Both the position numbers and the translations under genes were made by a program. Shown piece by piece: positions 49,983-59,439 of a stretch of DNA of 64,000 nt. The notes under the pieces are model-generated. The model did not search any database, had not been told where the DNA came from, and worked only from the letters and a program-made list of their open reading frames with translations. The stretch is from CAYNHQ01 sp964397255 (GTDB taxonomy: Bacteria > Bdellovibrionota_G > JALEGL01 > DATDPG01). Every line of letters begins with the position of its first letter. Position 1 is the first letter of the stretch. Where the stretch lies: assembly GCA_964397255.1 (NCBI GenBank), contig CAYNHQ010000004.1:124001-188000 (forward strand), in the 5' to 3' direction.

Positions 49983-52694
49983 ATGAGAGTTGTCATAACT
50001 CTCATTTTTGCGTTTAGCCTCTTAGGGGATATTTTCGGGTGCAAGTTCCCGGGAAGTTCTTCCAACGTTTCCGAAGCCACTTCACAGGATCGACTCGGAA
50101 AATCAAACGACCCGAACGCGCTTCCCGATTCAGGGCCCGCACTTCCACCACCGATTGCCTACCTCGTCCCTCTGGATGGAAACTTGGTCGTCGCAAAAGC
50201 TATCGGCGCCAATAAAGTTTTGGTGACCGGTCTTCGTGGATCAGCCGACCCCAGGGCGGTCCAAGTTTGTAGTGTCAACCAGACCCTGGGACAAATCTCT
50301 CCGGACTGTTCGACGATTACGAACGGATCGTTCAATTACCTCACCACCGGTTCCGTAGGCGACAAGATTTCAATTTGGGAGAAAGCCCCCCAATATCCCG
50401 ACAGCAGCCCCATCATCGAAGAAGTTTTATTAATTCAGCCACAATTTTCTCCCAAACAAATATTGGGATTCGCACGAAGTGAGAATGGATTGTTCATTCA
50501 GTATGCAGGAGGCAAACTCATTTTCTTCCCAAAAGGTGAATGGCTTAAATCGTTGGATCAAATTCAAACGATAGATCTTTCCAAAGAACTACCCTCGAAC
50601 AATGTGATGTTTATGGCGGAAGATGATCAGGGGGGTGTATGGGTTTCAGACCAACAACAAATCGCTCACTTTGTGAAAAAAGGAAGCTCGGTCGCGTTGT
50701 CCAAAATCTATACCCTATTCGATCATCCTGAGATTATTGCTCTCAAGGTACATCCCGTCGGTAATATTTTGTGGTTGGTTACCTCTAGCGAACTAATCCG
50801 AGCCGATTTTCCCAACGGGCCCGACAACGACCCGGTTCTTACACATTTCTCTCAAGGACCCATGACTCTCCAATTTATTTCCGCACTTCTTCCAAACCCG
50901 TTAGAAGCGCAGGGATTTTGGGTGGCATGTTCCACCAACGGCCTCTTTTATTTTAAGGGAGCGATCAATGGATCGGAGATTGAGGAATATCCTGGAAGAG
51001 GCACCAAAATTACGAGTCTTGCCCGAAGTAACGACGGTGGAAGTATTTATTTTGGCGCGAAAGAAAACATGTCACGACAAACCATAAATTCTACGAGTTC
51101 AGGAGGGAACACTGGGTCCGGTTCTATAAGCGCTGGAGGGGGCGGCGACGCCACTTACTATGGAGGGCTTCATCAAGTTACGCTACCCAACGGCCACCCG
51201 GTCGCCGACCGATCACAGGGCGAAGATTATACGGTGACTCATCTTCTCCTCAATATCTCAGGACAAAACACCGTAGATGTGACGAGCCTTTATAATCCTG
51301 GAACGGGCGGGATGTTCGTGGGTACGACGCACGGACTCGTTGTGATCGATAATCTCAATGATCCGGATGGATCTTCGTATCATCCCGACCCCACATTTGT
51401 GGGAACCCAAAATCCGATTTATGCCATTTCGTATGAGCCGAGTGAACGTTCGATATGGCTCGGTGAAGAATACGAAGGCGTAGAGTTTGATGAACAGGGA
51501 AATCCGATCGCGAGGTTTCGGAAATACGACATCGCGAACGACGTCTGGACCTATTTTGCAAGTTGGAGAATGGTCGACTGGCATGCGAATGCGATTGCAG
51601 GAAATGGAAATGAAATCGTGGTTGGAACGGAATCAGGGGGCGCGAATCAATTTCTGCCTCCCAGTCCGAGCATGCCGAATGGAACGATGACATCACTTTA
51701 TCCGCTCGGTTCCGAAATCAGCAGCAAAGTATCTGCTCTCGGGTACGACCACTTAAGAAGACTTTGGATTGGACTCAAGGGGAGCTTAAGCGAGCACAAC
51801 GGCCACGCCATTCGCGAGCTGGATGGAACATTGCGACTCCTCCCGCCGCCGGTCGTTTCTACCTCTTGGGATTCTTATTTACTAGATGCAAATCCAAATG
51901 CTTTTGTCGCTGCCGGGACCGATTCCATGTGGGAATTGGCCGGAGGAATGGGGGGCAATTCCATTCGTTATGTGCACAACGATGGGTCGTTTGAACTTCT
52001 CGCTCCCGGGCATCCTGAACCAGAGAATGACTTTTATGTTTCGCAATATGCCGTGATGACCACCGACGGAGCGGGCGGTGTTTTTCTGGCGAATGGGAGT
52101 GGATTTTACCCGATCGGATCGGGGGAATCTCCTGAAGGGGTTCCAATCACTGAGCTATTTCACATTACATTTCATACGGGAACACGAAAATTTGAAATCC
52201 ATTCTCTTGGAATGATCGAAGCTGGGGTCGAGAATGTTTATGGCGCACTTGGACGCATGATGTTTGATGGAGCATCCTTGTGGATTGGCACGATGAAAAT
52301 GCAAATTTATCGAATTGATATGGTTGATGGGCTTTCTGTGTCCAGTCTAGATCACGTGGCCCCCGGGGGATTGGTCCGTTTTGTGTTCCCTACCGGAGAC
52401 CTGAATCAGCTTCCCATCAAAGTCGAGACATTGACCGACCAGGAATCGGTCGCTCTAACTTCCGATGGTCGCGGTGGTGTGTTCATCAATGAATCGGCGG
52501 ACAATGTCGCCTACCATGGCACCGGAATTCTTCACGTTCAGAAAAATTCAGACGGCACCTTTTCCACTCAGCACCTTTCCACCCCGATGCGCGTGGATGA
52601 AAATTATTCCCTGATGACCTGGGTTCCTTCGCTCTCAAGTCTCGCGATCGGCTATTTGGACAATGGTTTCGCTCTTCTTCCCTATCGATTTTAG
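49983..52694 (+). CDS. large beta-propeller lipoprotein, about 903 aa
   Basis: The ATG at 49983 gives a signal peptide ending in the lipobox DIFGC. The mature protein has many repeats of the two-component-regulator-propeller type, marked by D-x-x-G-x-V/L-W-V/I-x (DDQGGVWVSDQ, DHLRRLWIGLKGS, DGAGGVFLANGS, DGRGGVFINESAD), forming one or two propellers. A Gly/Ser-rich spacer lies near residue 380. It follows the sigma-54 activator and converges on the PilX/PilW-like operon, so it may be part of the same surface structure, as PilY1 propellers are. Confidence 0.75.
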   Translation: MRVVITLIFAFSLLGDIFGCKFPGSSSNVSEATSQDRLGKSNDPNALPDSGPALPPPIAYLVPLDGNLVVAKAIGANKVLVTGLRGSADPRAVQVCSVNQTLGQISPDCSTITNGSFNYLTTGSVGDKISIWEKAPQYPDSSPIIEEVLLIQPQFSPKQILGFARSENGLFIQYAGGKLIFFPKGEWLKSLDQIQTIDLSKELPSNNVMFMAEDDQGGVWVSDQQQIAHFVKKGSSVALSKIYTLFDHPEIIALKVHPVGNILWLVTSSELIRADFPNGPDNDPVLTHFSQGPMTLQFISALLPNPLEAQGFWVACSTNGLFYFKGAINGSEIEEYPGRGTKITSLARSNDGGSIYFGAKENMSRQTINSTSSGGNTGSGSISAGGGGDATYYGGLHQVTLPNGHPVADRSQGEDYTVTHLLLNISGQNTVDVTSLYNPGTGGMFVGTTHGLVVIDNLNDPDGSSYHPDPTFVGTQNPIYAISYEPSERSIWLGEEYEGVEFDEQGNPIARFRKYDIANDVWTYFASWRMVDWHANAIAGNGNEIVVGTESGGANQFLPPSPSMPNGTMTSLYPLGSEISSKVSALGYDHLRRLWIGLKGSLSEHNGHAIRELDGTLRLLPPPVVSTSWDSYLLDANPNAFVAAGTDSMWELAGGMGGNSIRYVHNDGSFELLAPGHPEPENDFYVSQYAVMTTDGAGGVFLANGSGFYPIGSGESPEGVPITELFHITFHTGTRKFEIHSLGMIEAGVENVYGALGRMMFDGASLWIGTMKMQIYRIDMVDGLSVSSLDHVAPGGLVRFVFPTGDLNQLPIKVETLTDQESVALTSDGRGGVFINESADNVAYHGTGILHVQKNSDGTFSTQHLSTPMRVDENYSLMTWVPSLSSLAIGYLDNGFALLPYRF

Positions 52695-52746
52695 GGGACA
52701 TAGCCACCTCCGGGACCACCGACCCATACTCCGATTTAAGATTTTC

Positions 52747-54828
52747 TTAGGGTAAGGTCACAACCGTAATTGCGCTACCACTATATTGTTTCTGCCAGAC
52801 CAAATTTAGTTTTGTTTGATTCGTCTGGGGGAATAAGGGGGGCGGGGATATGCTCAGTGCAGGGTCGTGACGGAAAACAATCCGGTTAAATCCGCCTTGG
52901 GTTCGATCGTTATCTGGGTGTGTATACGCGTTGAGCTGGCTGAATCCTTTTGTCCCTAAAGAGCCATAGAGCCAAATTTTTGCCTGACCCGCGCGAGCTA
53001 CATCCACAAGAGAGTTGCTAAAATCGCAGCTTGATCCCCACCAGGTGGTATCAGCATCATGAGCTCTGCAATAAAGGGGCCTCGCTTTTGCCGAAACCGG
53101 TTTCCCCTGGCCATCCACATTATAATAGTAGGGAATATGACCTGGATTGCTGGTGTTTACGGGTGAGTGGGCCCAAAGCGCGCCTGTGACATCGGGAACG
53201 ACGATTCCATCGTCTGAGAGATCGTAATCATTAATATTTTCGACGTAGAGAATTCCGGTCGGCAGCCCATGCTGAGTTTTATCGTCGCCAAGGGCAATGA
53301 AGGCACCCGAAAGATCGAGAATTCCGGGGATGTTGTGAGCGTAGGGAACGTCGTTTTCACGATATTCATTGTCTTCTGCATCCCGATCAACTTCTGTGTT
53401 CGGCACGCTAAAATTACTCTTTCCATCGAAATAGACTTGATTGCTGGACGGCGTGTCTGTCGGTGAATCCCAGTGACGAAAGACGCTGACATAATGAGGA
53501 ACGTCGATATTTCGAAGTGCAACCATGCCGAATGAATCGCCGCTATTTTTCCCTTGATGAGCGTAGTCAATATCTCCTTCAATTTTGCAATTTCCGGGCG
53601 ACGGATTGGGAAGGTTTCCCGTTCGCTGAATCGGATCGTGAGAAGAATCGGCGTCACAGGCCACCGTCACACGACCATTTACGATACCCCGCACACCGAT
53701 CTCGACATTGTTCCCATAAATGACCATGTTGGGTGTAATCGGATAAGTTGCGATCGGGGTAGAGCCGTATCTGTCCCTTGGAGGCAAACCATCGGGAGCT
53801 GGTGAAACAGAGGCCGGCAGAGGATCGTAGTAGAAATCGGCGGCGCTGGAGTTGCAATCATAACGTTTCACATATCCATCGGCTGTAAATTCCAGGCAGA
53901 CCTCACCGGTCGGCGCGCTGCTGGGATCGAGGTTGAATTCCAGCCTTGTAGGTTCTACGGCGAGTTTGTCTAAGAGATCGCGTGAGATGTAATTCGAAAC
54001 GTGGAAATTTCCCTTCCAGCCGTATTGAAAATCGACATATGTGGCGGGGTCGTAGTCAAACGGCAGAGATCCGTCCGGAACATTTAATTCAAACGTGACG
54101 GGGCCTTTAAAGATATGCTTCGAGACTCCAAAAAGTGGGGTATCGAGGAAATAGGGCTGAATGGGTCCGAAGTGAACATGCCCATCGTATGTGGCCGTGC
54201 GAAGGGGAAAAAGCTTGTTCGGATCGGCGTGGGGAAGGGGCTGAGGATTAAAGAGGGCATAGTCGAGCTCGGCGAAACCGATTCTTTGGAGTGAAATTTC
54301 AGCTTCATACGTATATTTACTACCGCTTTGGGGATTCTCGGCCGTGGAAACAATTCGATAGAATCTGGGTGAATCCATACTGTTGTTTTCAGGATCGGTT
54401 GGATCGGCAATGAGGGGCTTATTTTCCGAACTGGGATAATACCAAACCGAAAGCTTTAACGAATCTCGAGTGAACTGAATCCGCGGCAGAGAAGATTCAC
54501 CGATGGTGCTTCGAACGAGGCCGACATACTCCGGATTATGGATTGGGTAGAAGGCGGGTCCCTCCGCTGGAACCCGCCAATCTGGCGGAGTGTTGAAATC
54601 GGGAAGAACCGGTGCCGCGCGTGCGAAGAGGTCAGCCTTGGCCATTTCAAATCCGCTTTGTGCCAATTCTTCCAATGTGCTCTTGGATCGAAAGAGTTGG
54701 CTGATATGAATTCCGTTATGAGTCGCAGCGATCCATCCGGCGCCTGCCACCGTAGCGACGAGAAGGAGAATGAGTACAGCAATTAGCGCCGAACCTTTGT
54801 CTGTGCGAATTTCGTTTCTTTCGGTCAT
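52747..54828 (-). CDS. very large PilX-like pilus assembly protein, 693 aa
   Basis: The N-terminus DKGSALIAVLILLLVATVAGAGWIAATHNGIH is the hydrophobic helix of PilX-type minor pilins, with a short basic leader. The body is beta-rich, Asp/Pro/Gly-heavy, and contains Cys pairs (CLEFTADGYVKRYDC). Ordinary PilX proteins have under 200 residues, so this one carries a large extra domain, likely exposed at a pilus tip. The ATG overlaps the upstream stop (TAATG), so the two are co-translated. Confidence 0.75.
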   Translation of the reverse strand: MTERNEIRTDKGSALIAVLILLLVATVAGAGWIAATHNGIHISQLFRSKSTLEELAQSGFEMAKADLFARAAPVLPDFNTPPDWRVPAEGPAFYPIHNPEYVGLVRSTIGESSLPRIQFTRDSLKLSVWYYPSSENKPLIADPTDPENNSMDSPRFYRIVSTAENPQSGSKYTYEAEISLQRIGFAELDYALFNPQPLPHADPNKLFPLRTATYDGHVHFGPIQPYFLDTPLFGVSKHIFKGPVTFELNVPDGSLPFDYDPATYVDFQYGWKGNFHVSNYISRDLLDKLAVEPTRLEFNLDPSSAPTGEVCLEFTADGYVKRYDCNSSAADFYYDPLPASVSPAPDGLPPRDRYGSTPIATYPITPNMVIYGNNVEIGVRGIVNGRVTVACDADSSHDPIQRTGNLPNPSPGNCKIEGDIDYAHQGKNSGDSFGMVALRNIDVPHYVSVFRHWDSPTDTPSSNQVYFDGKSNFSVPNTEVDRDAEDNEYRENDVPYAHNIPGILDLSGAFIALGDDKTQHGLPTGILYVENINDYDLSDDGIVVPDVTGALWAHSPVNTSNPGHIPYYYNVDGQGKPVSAKARPLYCRAHDADTTWWGSSCDFSNSLVDVARAGQAKIWLYGSLGTKGFSQLNAYTHPDNDRTQGGFNRIVFRHDPALSISPPPLFPQTNQTKLNLVWQKQYSGSAITVVTLP

Positions 54829-56030
54829 TAATGGGGCCCCGTATAATGTTGCGGATTTTGAGGAAACATTCCTTCATCTGATTGCAATGTCATAGCGATA
54901 AGGTTCTCCGGACGGCTGCTCCGATCGAAGTGAAAGGGGTTCACAGTCGAATGGCCTTCACTGTGGAGCGACGCGCCTGAATGAGAATCAGGGAGCATCG
55001 TCAGCGCGACGCGCACGCGCTTGATAGCCGGATAACCGAGTTGATTAAAACCGCAGGATGACTTGTCGCTGATCTCTCCCGCTCGCGGAGTCCGCGTAGA
55101 GCCTACCATTTTAGTCGTTAAATCACTGATCACTTCATAGATCAGTTGAAAACTTTGTACACCGGGAAGTGCGACACTCCAGTGAGGAGACCGCCCCGGA
55201 GAGCCGAAGGATCCCGAAGTGGGATTAAAGCCGTCATCCACGAGGTGGTCATCAAATACAAGAGATTGGTCACCGGGCCGATAGGCGTAGTCAAAGAATT
55301 CAACTTTCCGAACGTAGGATTTCAAGCCATCCTGGCCATAGTCGTGCTGAAAAGGGAGATTCCAGATCGAGGAAGAACTGTGCTCGATCTGTGTCGGCTG
55401 GCCGGGGTTGTTCGACAACGTGATTCGAGTGATTCGAATGAAATCACTTTGCGTGCGATCACTAATCATAAGATAGTCTCCCACGCGCAAATCCTCTCCA
55501 CCGACCACATCGATGGTTGGGTGAGGATGAGAAGGTTTATCACTCGTGGAGTGCGGCTTATGGGAGGTTGAATCGATGTAGAGAGGAATTTGAATGGAAT
55601 CTTTTGCCATCACTACAAATCGAATTGCATCGCTATCGGCGGCATTATTTGGGAGGACGGACGGATCTCGTAGATCGTCAATCGTTGTCGGCACCGTTAA
55701 AGTAGTTAAGCCCGGGTAGGCGACCAGACTGTTAGGAAGAGCGGTGCCCCGCGGTGTGAATTCGTTGCATCCAGAAGGAGCCGGAGCCGATGGGGAAAGA
55801 TTTCCCAGCACCGTGGAATCGGCCACTGGGATCGCAGCAATGTTGGTTAGACGTGAGGCAAGTCGATCCAGCGCATCGTTTGAAACGTTTTTGGTGCGTG
55901 CTTGGACCAAACTATTTGTTCCCGATCTCACTTGTGTGGAAGTGATTCGAAATGCTCCCGCAGAGAGCATAGCGGCGAGAACCAGGGAGACGCTTAGCTC
56001 CGTAAGTGTGAACCCATTCGGTGAAAACAT
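54828..56030 (-). CDS. PilW-like prepilin-type protein
   Basis: The ATG complementary to 56030, preceded by GGAAAAT, gives a leader MFSPNG followed by FTLTELSVSLVLAAMLSAGAF, a class III prepilin motif with the G-1, F+1 and E+5 positions and hydrophobic helix. The 400-aa body is beta-rich and Ser/Pro-heavy. It is longer than usual for PilW. The gene heads a two-gene operon with the PilX-like gene; no pilV or fimT is seen next to it. Confidence 0.82.
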   Translation of the reverse strand: MFSPNGFTLTELSVSLVLAAMLSAGAFRITSTQVRSGTNSLVQARTKNVSNDALDRLASRLTNIAAIPVADSTVLGNLSPSAPAPSGCNEFTPRGTALPNSLVAYPGLTTLTVPTTIDDLRDPSVLPNNAADSDAIRFVVMAKDSIQIPLYIDSTSHKPHSTSDKPSHPHPTIDVVGGEDLRVGDYLMISDRTQSDFIRITRITLSNNPGQPTQIEHSSSSIWNLPFQHDYGQDGLKSYVRKVEFFDYAYRPGDQSLVFDDHLVDDGFNPTSGSFGSPGRSPHWSVALPGVQSFQLIYEVISDLTTKMVGSTRTPRAGEISDKSSCGFNQLGYPAIKRVRVALTMLPDSHSGASLHSEGHSTVNPFHFDRSSRPENLIAMTLQSDEGMFPQNPQHYTGPH

Positions 56031-56063
56031 TTTATTTTCCACTCGCTCCACAGGCTCCAATGT

Positions 56064-56079
56064 CTCAATCCCTGTGCCA
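56064..56079 (-). promoter_or_regulatory. candidate sigma-54-type promoter of the pilW-pilX operon
   Basis: On the minus strand TGGCACAGGGATTGA has a perfect -24 TGGCAC and a -12 TTGA in place of TTGC at the right spacing. It lies 34 bases before the ATG at 56030. The one-base departure at -12 makes it tentative. Confidence 0.4.
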
Positions 56080-56261
56080 AACAAATACAAAATAATTTCA
56101 ATATGATACGTTGTTTTCCTCCATCATTTAGGTGTATTTGTTACGGAGCACTACACAGAAAAGTGTGCAATTTGGGCTACAAAAAAATAGGCGGCGGCAC
56201 TATATTGCAATCAGCTATCCCGCCAGCGGCTTTTCCATTCTTCCGTACCGGTTTTAAAAGA

Positions 56262-56308
56262 CATTCCGAATTCTGAATTCTGTATTCCATATTCCGAATA
56301 CTGAATTT
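56262..56308. repeat. dispersed repeat of TATTC/GAATA elements, copy 2
   Basis: ATTCCGAATTCTGAATTCTG and the following TATTCCATATTCCGAATACTG are built from the same units as 42935-42976. It lies between the pilus operon and tRNA-Leu. Confidence 0.5.
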
Positions 56309-56310
56309 GG

Positions 56311-56399
56311 TGGTGCCGAGGGGGGGAATTGAACCCCCACATCTCTTCCGAGACTGTGGATTTTGAGTCCACCGCGTCTGCCAGTTCCGCCACCTCGGC
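56311..56399 (-). tRNA. tRNA-Leu (CAA)
   Basis: On the minus strand the sequence has a long variable arm, the acceptor GCCGAGG paired with CCTCGGC, the anticodon stem GTGGA/TCCAC with loop CTCAAAA and anticodon CAA, and an encoded CCA (56311-56313). No att repeat or integrase is beside it. Confidence 0.95.
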
Positions 56400-56499
56400 T
56401 AGGTTGGGGATGTGTTTGTATACACGAAATGAATTCCTGTTTCCAAATCGAATTTAATGAGGCACCATGGCTGAATCGTTTTTTTGGAAGGAGTAACAA

Positions 56500-57069
56500 A
56501 TGAAGAAAACAATTTATACAGGAATGGCAATTCTAGGAGCCATCGGTCTTTTAGCCTGTGGCGATGATACGACTGGGGGAACTACGAAATTGACAACCGC
56601 ACAGACCCAAACCGTTCTCAGTCAAGCTAACCTTGCAGTTGTTCAAGCGATGCAGACTTTGGGTCGAACTTCGATAAGGGCCGCTACTAGCACTGCTAGC
56701 GCAACAGTCAGCTGCACCGGGGGAGGAACGGTCGGTGCATCGGGAACAGGAAGCGGAGACGCCAACAGCTTTTCTTATGACATCACTGCAACGTTTAACG
56801 ACTGTGGGGTTACCGGAACCGATGGGAAGAGCTACACACTTGGTGGTTCGCTGGGGCTTACGGGCTCAGGTACCTTCGATGGAAACTCAACGTACGCGTT
56901 TGGAACCGCGTACAAGGGAACCGTTTCAATTACGGGAGACGGTCTAAATGCGAGCTGCGATTGGAATTTGACGAGCGATTTCTCCTTTAGTGGATCGAGC
57001 GCCTCGGGCAACTTCTCGGGATCTGTCTGCGGGCATGATGTCAGCGGGAATTATTCCGCCTCAATATAG
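56500..57069 (+). CDS. small Gly/Ser/Thr-rich lipoprotein
   Basis: An AAGGAG site precedes the ATG. The signal peptide ends in lipobox LLAC. The 170-aa mature part is beta-rich with repeated Gly-Ser-Gly and T-x-T patterns (GGSLGLTGSGTFDGNSTY, GSSASGNFSGSVCGH) and four Cys. It is probably an outer-membrane-anchored surface protein; no family is recognised. A terminator follows. Confidence 0.7.
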   Translation: MKKTIYTGMAILGAIGLLACGDDTTGGTTKLTTAQTQTVLSQANLAVVQAMQTLGRTSIRAATSTASATVSCTGGGTVGASGTGSGDANSFSYDITATFNDCGVTGTDGKSYTLGGSLGLTGSGTFDGNSTYAFGTAYKGTVSITGDGLNASCDWNLTSDFSFSGSSASGNFSGSVCGHDVSGNYSASI

Positions 57070-57090
57070 TTATTCTAAATCAGAGAAATC

Positions 57091-57124
57091 AAAAAAAGGG
57101 GTGCTTAACGGCGCCCCTTTTTTT
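57091..57124. terminator. bidirectional rho-independent terminator
   Basis: A-run, GGGGTGC, loop TTAACG, GCGCCCC and T-run form a strong symmetric terminator. It serves the lipoprotein and the convergent pseudo-cyclase gene, whose last codons lie in the stem. Confidence 0.88.
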
Positions 57125-58061
57125 CAGGCTTTAACGAAATTTCGACGACGCGAGATTCCTTCGGAGCCAACTTCACTATCTGTGTGGAATCTTCGAATCC
57201 TTCTTTCTGAACACGGATCTTAAGATTTCGATTGGGTGGGACCTGATTAATTTTCACCGGTGTTTGCTTGGCCACTTCTTTATTTTCTATGAACACTTCC
57301 ACCGACTCCGGTTTCGACCGAATCGTAAGCGTGGCGTAAGTTCCTCCCTCGGAAGAAGAGCCTTTTCGAAAAAGAAGGAATGACGTGCTTCCCAAAATCA
57401 CCGCCAAGGCAATGCCGATCGCAAGCGTGCCATGTCCTACACCGATCCCTTTCGCGATGGGTTCCACCGTGGGTGGGACTACCGAGAGTTTGGGAGCGGG
57501 CGCGGGTTGGTCTACTTTTTCCTGTGAGATGCCGCGGGCCACGGGTGACGGGGAGGGGACGGGAGGAGACTCTTTTTTTGGAGGTGGGGGTGGCGGGGCT
57601 TCCTCTTTTTCAGTCAATGCAAAGAGACGAACAGGCTGTGCCATTCCCTTAAATGTCCGAGGCCCGAGGTCCGTCAAATGAACGCCACGACCATCGGAAG
57701 CGAGACGATAAGATTCCGCGGTCAAAATTTCCCCGTTTCCGGCCACACCTTCCAGGCGGGCCGCCATGTTCACGGCCTCACCAAAAACATCGTTTTGGGC
57801 AACGGTCACTTCGCCAAACGCAATACCCGCTCTCCACTCGGTTTCTGCGGGAAGTGAACCGCGGAAGGAGAGTGCGGCGTCACAGGCTTCCCTGGGATCC
57901 GTAAATCCAAAGACGTATGCCTCTCCGAACGTTTTTAAGACAATTCCATGGAATTTTTCCACACACTCCAAGAGCTTCTTCCGGAGTTCGAGCGGAGGAA
58001 TGGAAAACAGGATCGTAAGCTGCTCTTCCCGCACGGAGTAAGAATAGCAGATTCTATTCAT
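57105..58061 (-). CDS. degenerate adenylate-cyclase-like domain with membrane helix and PEGA domain
   Basis: Residues about 10-150 match the class III cyclase homology domain (LTILFS, GIAFGEVTVAQNDVFGEAVNMAARLEG), but the two metal-binding Asp positions read LFSI and FGEA, so neither acid is present. A Pro-rich linker, a helix (LAIGIALAVILGSTSFLLF) and a PEGA domain (TLTIRSKPESVEVFIENK and KVKINQVPPNRNL-like) follow. A regulatory or nucleotide-sensing role is more likely than cyclase activity. The gene converges on the lipoprotein. Confidence 0.72.
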   Translation of the reverse strand: MNRICYSYSVREEQLTILFSIPPLELRKKLLECVEKFHGIVLKTFGEAYVFGFTDPREACDAALSFRGSLPAETEWRAGIAFGEVTVAQNDVFGEAVNMAARLEGVAGNGEILTAESYRLASDGRGVHLTDLGPRTFKGMAQPVRLFALTEKEEAPPPPPPKKESPPVPSPSPVARGISQEKVDQPAPAPKLSVVPPTVEPIAKGIGVGHGTLAIGIALAVILGSTSFLLFRKGSSSEGGTYATLTIRSKPESVEVFIENKEVAKQTPVKINQVPPNRNLKIRVQKEGFEDSTQIVKLAPKESRVVEISLKPEKKGRR

Positions 58062-58112
58062 TTGAGGATTGATTGCTCGCGACCGACGGCTCTGCTACCT
58101 TCCCCGCGAATT

Positions 58113-58796
58113 ATGGACTCGAAACCCCTACGTCAGAACTTGAAAAAGCCGGATGAATTTACGACAGTCGTGGGAAATCTGTTTCAGTCGATGGTTGACC
58201 GTTCGCGGGAAGTTCTGATAGGGGTGGCTGCTCTTTTGGTATTCGCGTTGGCGCTGTTAGGGTGGCAGGCCTGGCGCGAGGTCAAGGATGAGCGAGCCGC
58301 GGACGCCTTGGAGAAAATCCTTGAAAAATCTCCCAGCGACGCCACGGCATGGAAGGCGACCTCCGAGGAACTCAAGGAATTTCTAAAAATCTATGGCCGA
58401 ACAACGGTCGCAAGGTCGGCTCGAGTTTATTACGCCGAGTCCCTCCTAAAAACAGGGAAATCTTCGGAGGCGCGTAAAGCCTTTGTAGAAGCCGCCAAAA
58501 TCCAAAAGGGAAAAAACAAATTCTTGGCCGAAGAGGGGGAAGCGATGGCCCTTATGGACCTCAAAAAGTACGATGAAGCGGAAGCGATTTTCGCCAAGTT
58601 ATCGAAGGATCAGGAGAATCCCCTCCGTGCTCTTCATATGTGGAATTTGGGTCTAGCACAGGAAAACGGCGGGAAAATTCCTTTGGCATTGGCGACGTAT
58701 AAGGAATTTCAATCTACTTTCCCTGAGTCTCCTTTGCTCGAACGAGTTCGTTCGCGTGAAAGTGCTCTCAAGGCTGCTCCACCGGCGAAACCCTAA
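58113..58796 (+). CDS. YfgM-like membrane-anchored TPR protein
   Basis: The ATG at 58113 is followed by a short cytoplasmic tail, one helix (VLIGVAALLVFALALLGW) and a TPR-like helical domain in the periplasm (ADALEKILEKSPSDA, RSARVYYAESLLKTGKSSEA, LRALHMWNLGLAQENGG). YfgM works beside BamB and the SecYEG translocon. The BamB-like gene lies two genes downstream, which supports the assignment. Confidence 0.82.
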   Translation: MDSKPLRQNLKKPDEFTTVVGNLFQSMVDRSREVLIGVAALLVFALALLGWQAWREVKDERAADALEKILEKSPSDATAWKATSEELKEFLKIYGRTTVARSARVYYAESLLKTGKSSEARKAFVEAAKIQKGKNKFLAEEGEAMALMDLKKYDEAEAIFAKLSKDQENPLRALHMWNLGLAQENGGKIPLALATYKEFQSTFPESPLLERVRSRESALKAAPPAKP

Positions 58797-59437
58797 TGCG
58801 TAATTTAATGCGCAGTCTCGTTATCGCGGGGCTCTTCGTTCTCTTCTCCAGCCGCGCCTATGCCTTTGACATAATTGATCGAGAGACAGGATTTATTGCC
58901 AGCAAATATTTGACCTTGGGAGTGGGAGTGGGGTTTACCGGATTTTCCCGGCAGCAAGGGATTGAGGGGGACACGGGATTCGGCCTTAAGGTGACGGGTG
59001 GCCACCAATTTAATCGTTATCTCTCCGGCGAAATTTACTACCAGTTTTCTACATTCAATCTCGATTCGCCCGATCCCGTCAACCCCGCGCAAAAAATCAA
59101 TACAGGCGCTCAGATGAATCAAACGGGGTTCAATCTGATGCTCTTTTATCCCGCAGTTCTGGCGCAGCCTTATATCTCTGTGGGAATTGGCGGTTACAAT
59201 TGGATGGGAGTCGATCCGTCCACAGCTCTCGATGTCCCGATGAATTTTATGTTTCCGATTGCCGCTGGCGTGAGGGCGTTTATTTATCGAAACCGCATCT
59301 CGCTCGATACGGAGTTTAACTATCAGGTGCTTTTCGGTGAAAACCAGGAACCCGACACTTTGAAACTCTTGGGGCTCTCAAAAGTGTCGTTTGATTCCTA
59401 CTCTTTCATTACATCGGTCACGTTTCATTTCTTTTAA
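58796..59437 (+). CDS. outer-membrane beta-barrel protein
   Basis: The ATG overlaps the previous stop (TAATG). A signal peptide (SLVIAGLFVLFSSRAYA) precedes amphipathic strands alternating polar and hydrophobic residues (YLTLGVGVGFTGFSRQ, SGEIYYQFSTFNLDS), ending in FITSVTFHFF with the terminal aromatic residue used by BAM. It is a barrel of about eight strands. Function is unknown. Confidence 0.82.
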   Translation: MRNLMRSLVIAGLFVLFSSRAYAFDIIDRETGFIASKYLTLGVGVGFTGFSRQQGIEGDTGFGLKVTGGHQFNRYLSGEIYYQFSTFNLDSPDPVNPAQKINTGAQMNQTGFNLMLFYPAVLAQPYISVGIGGYNWMGVDPSTALDVPMNFMFPIAAGVRAFIYRNRISLDTEFNYQVLFGENQEPDTLKLLGLSKVSFDSYSFITSVTFHFF

Positions 59438-59439
59438 AG

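Noticed and set aside
56461..56476. GGCAC-N-TGA sigma-54-like string before the lipoprotein at 56500
   Set aside because: It would place the transcription start on top of the ribosome site, and the -12 element lacks GC.
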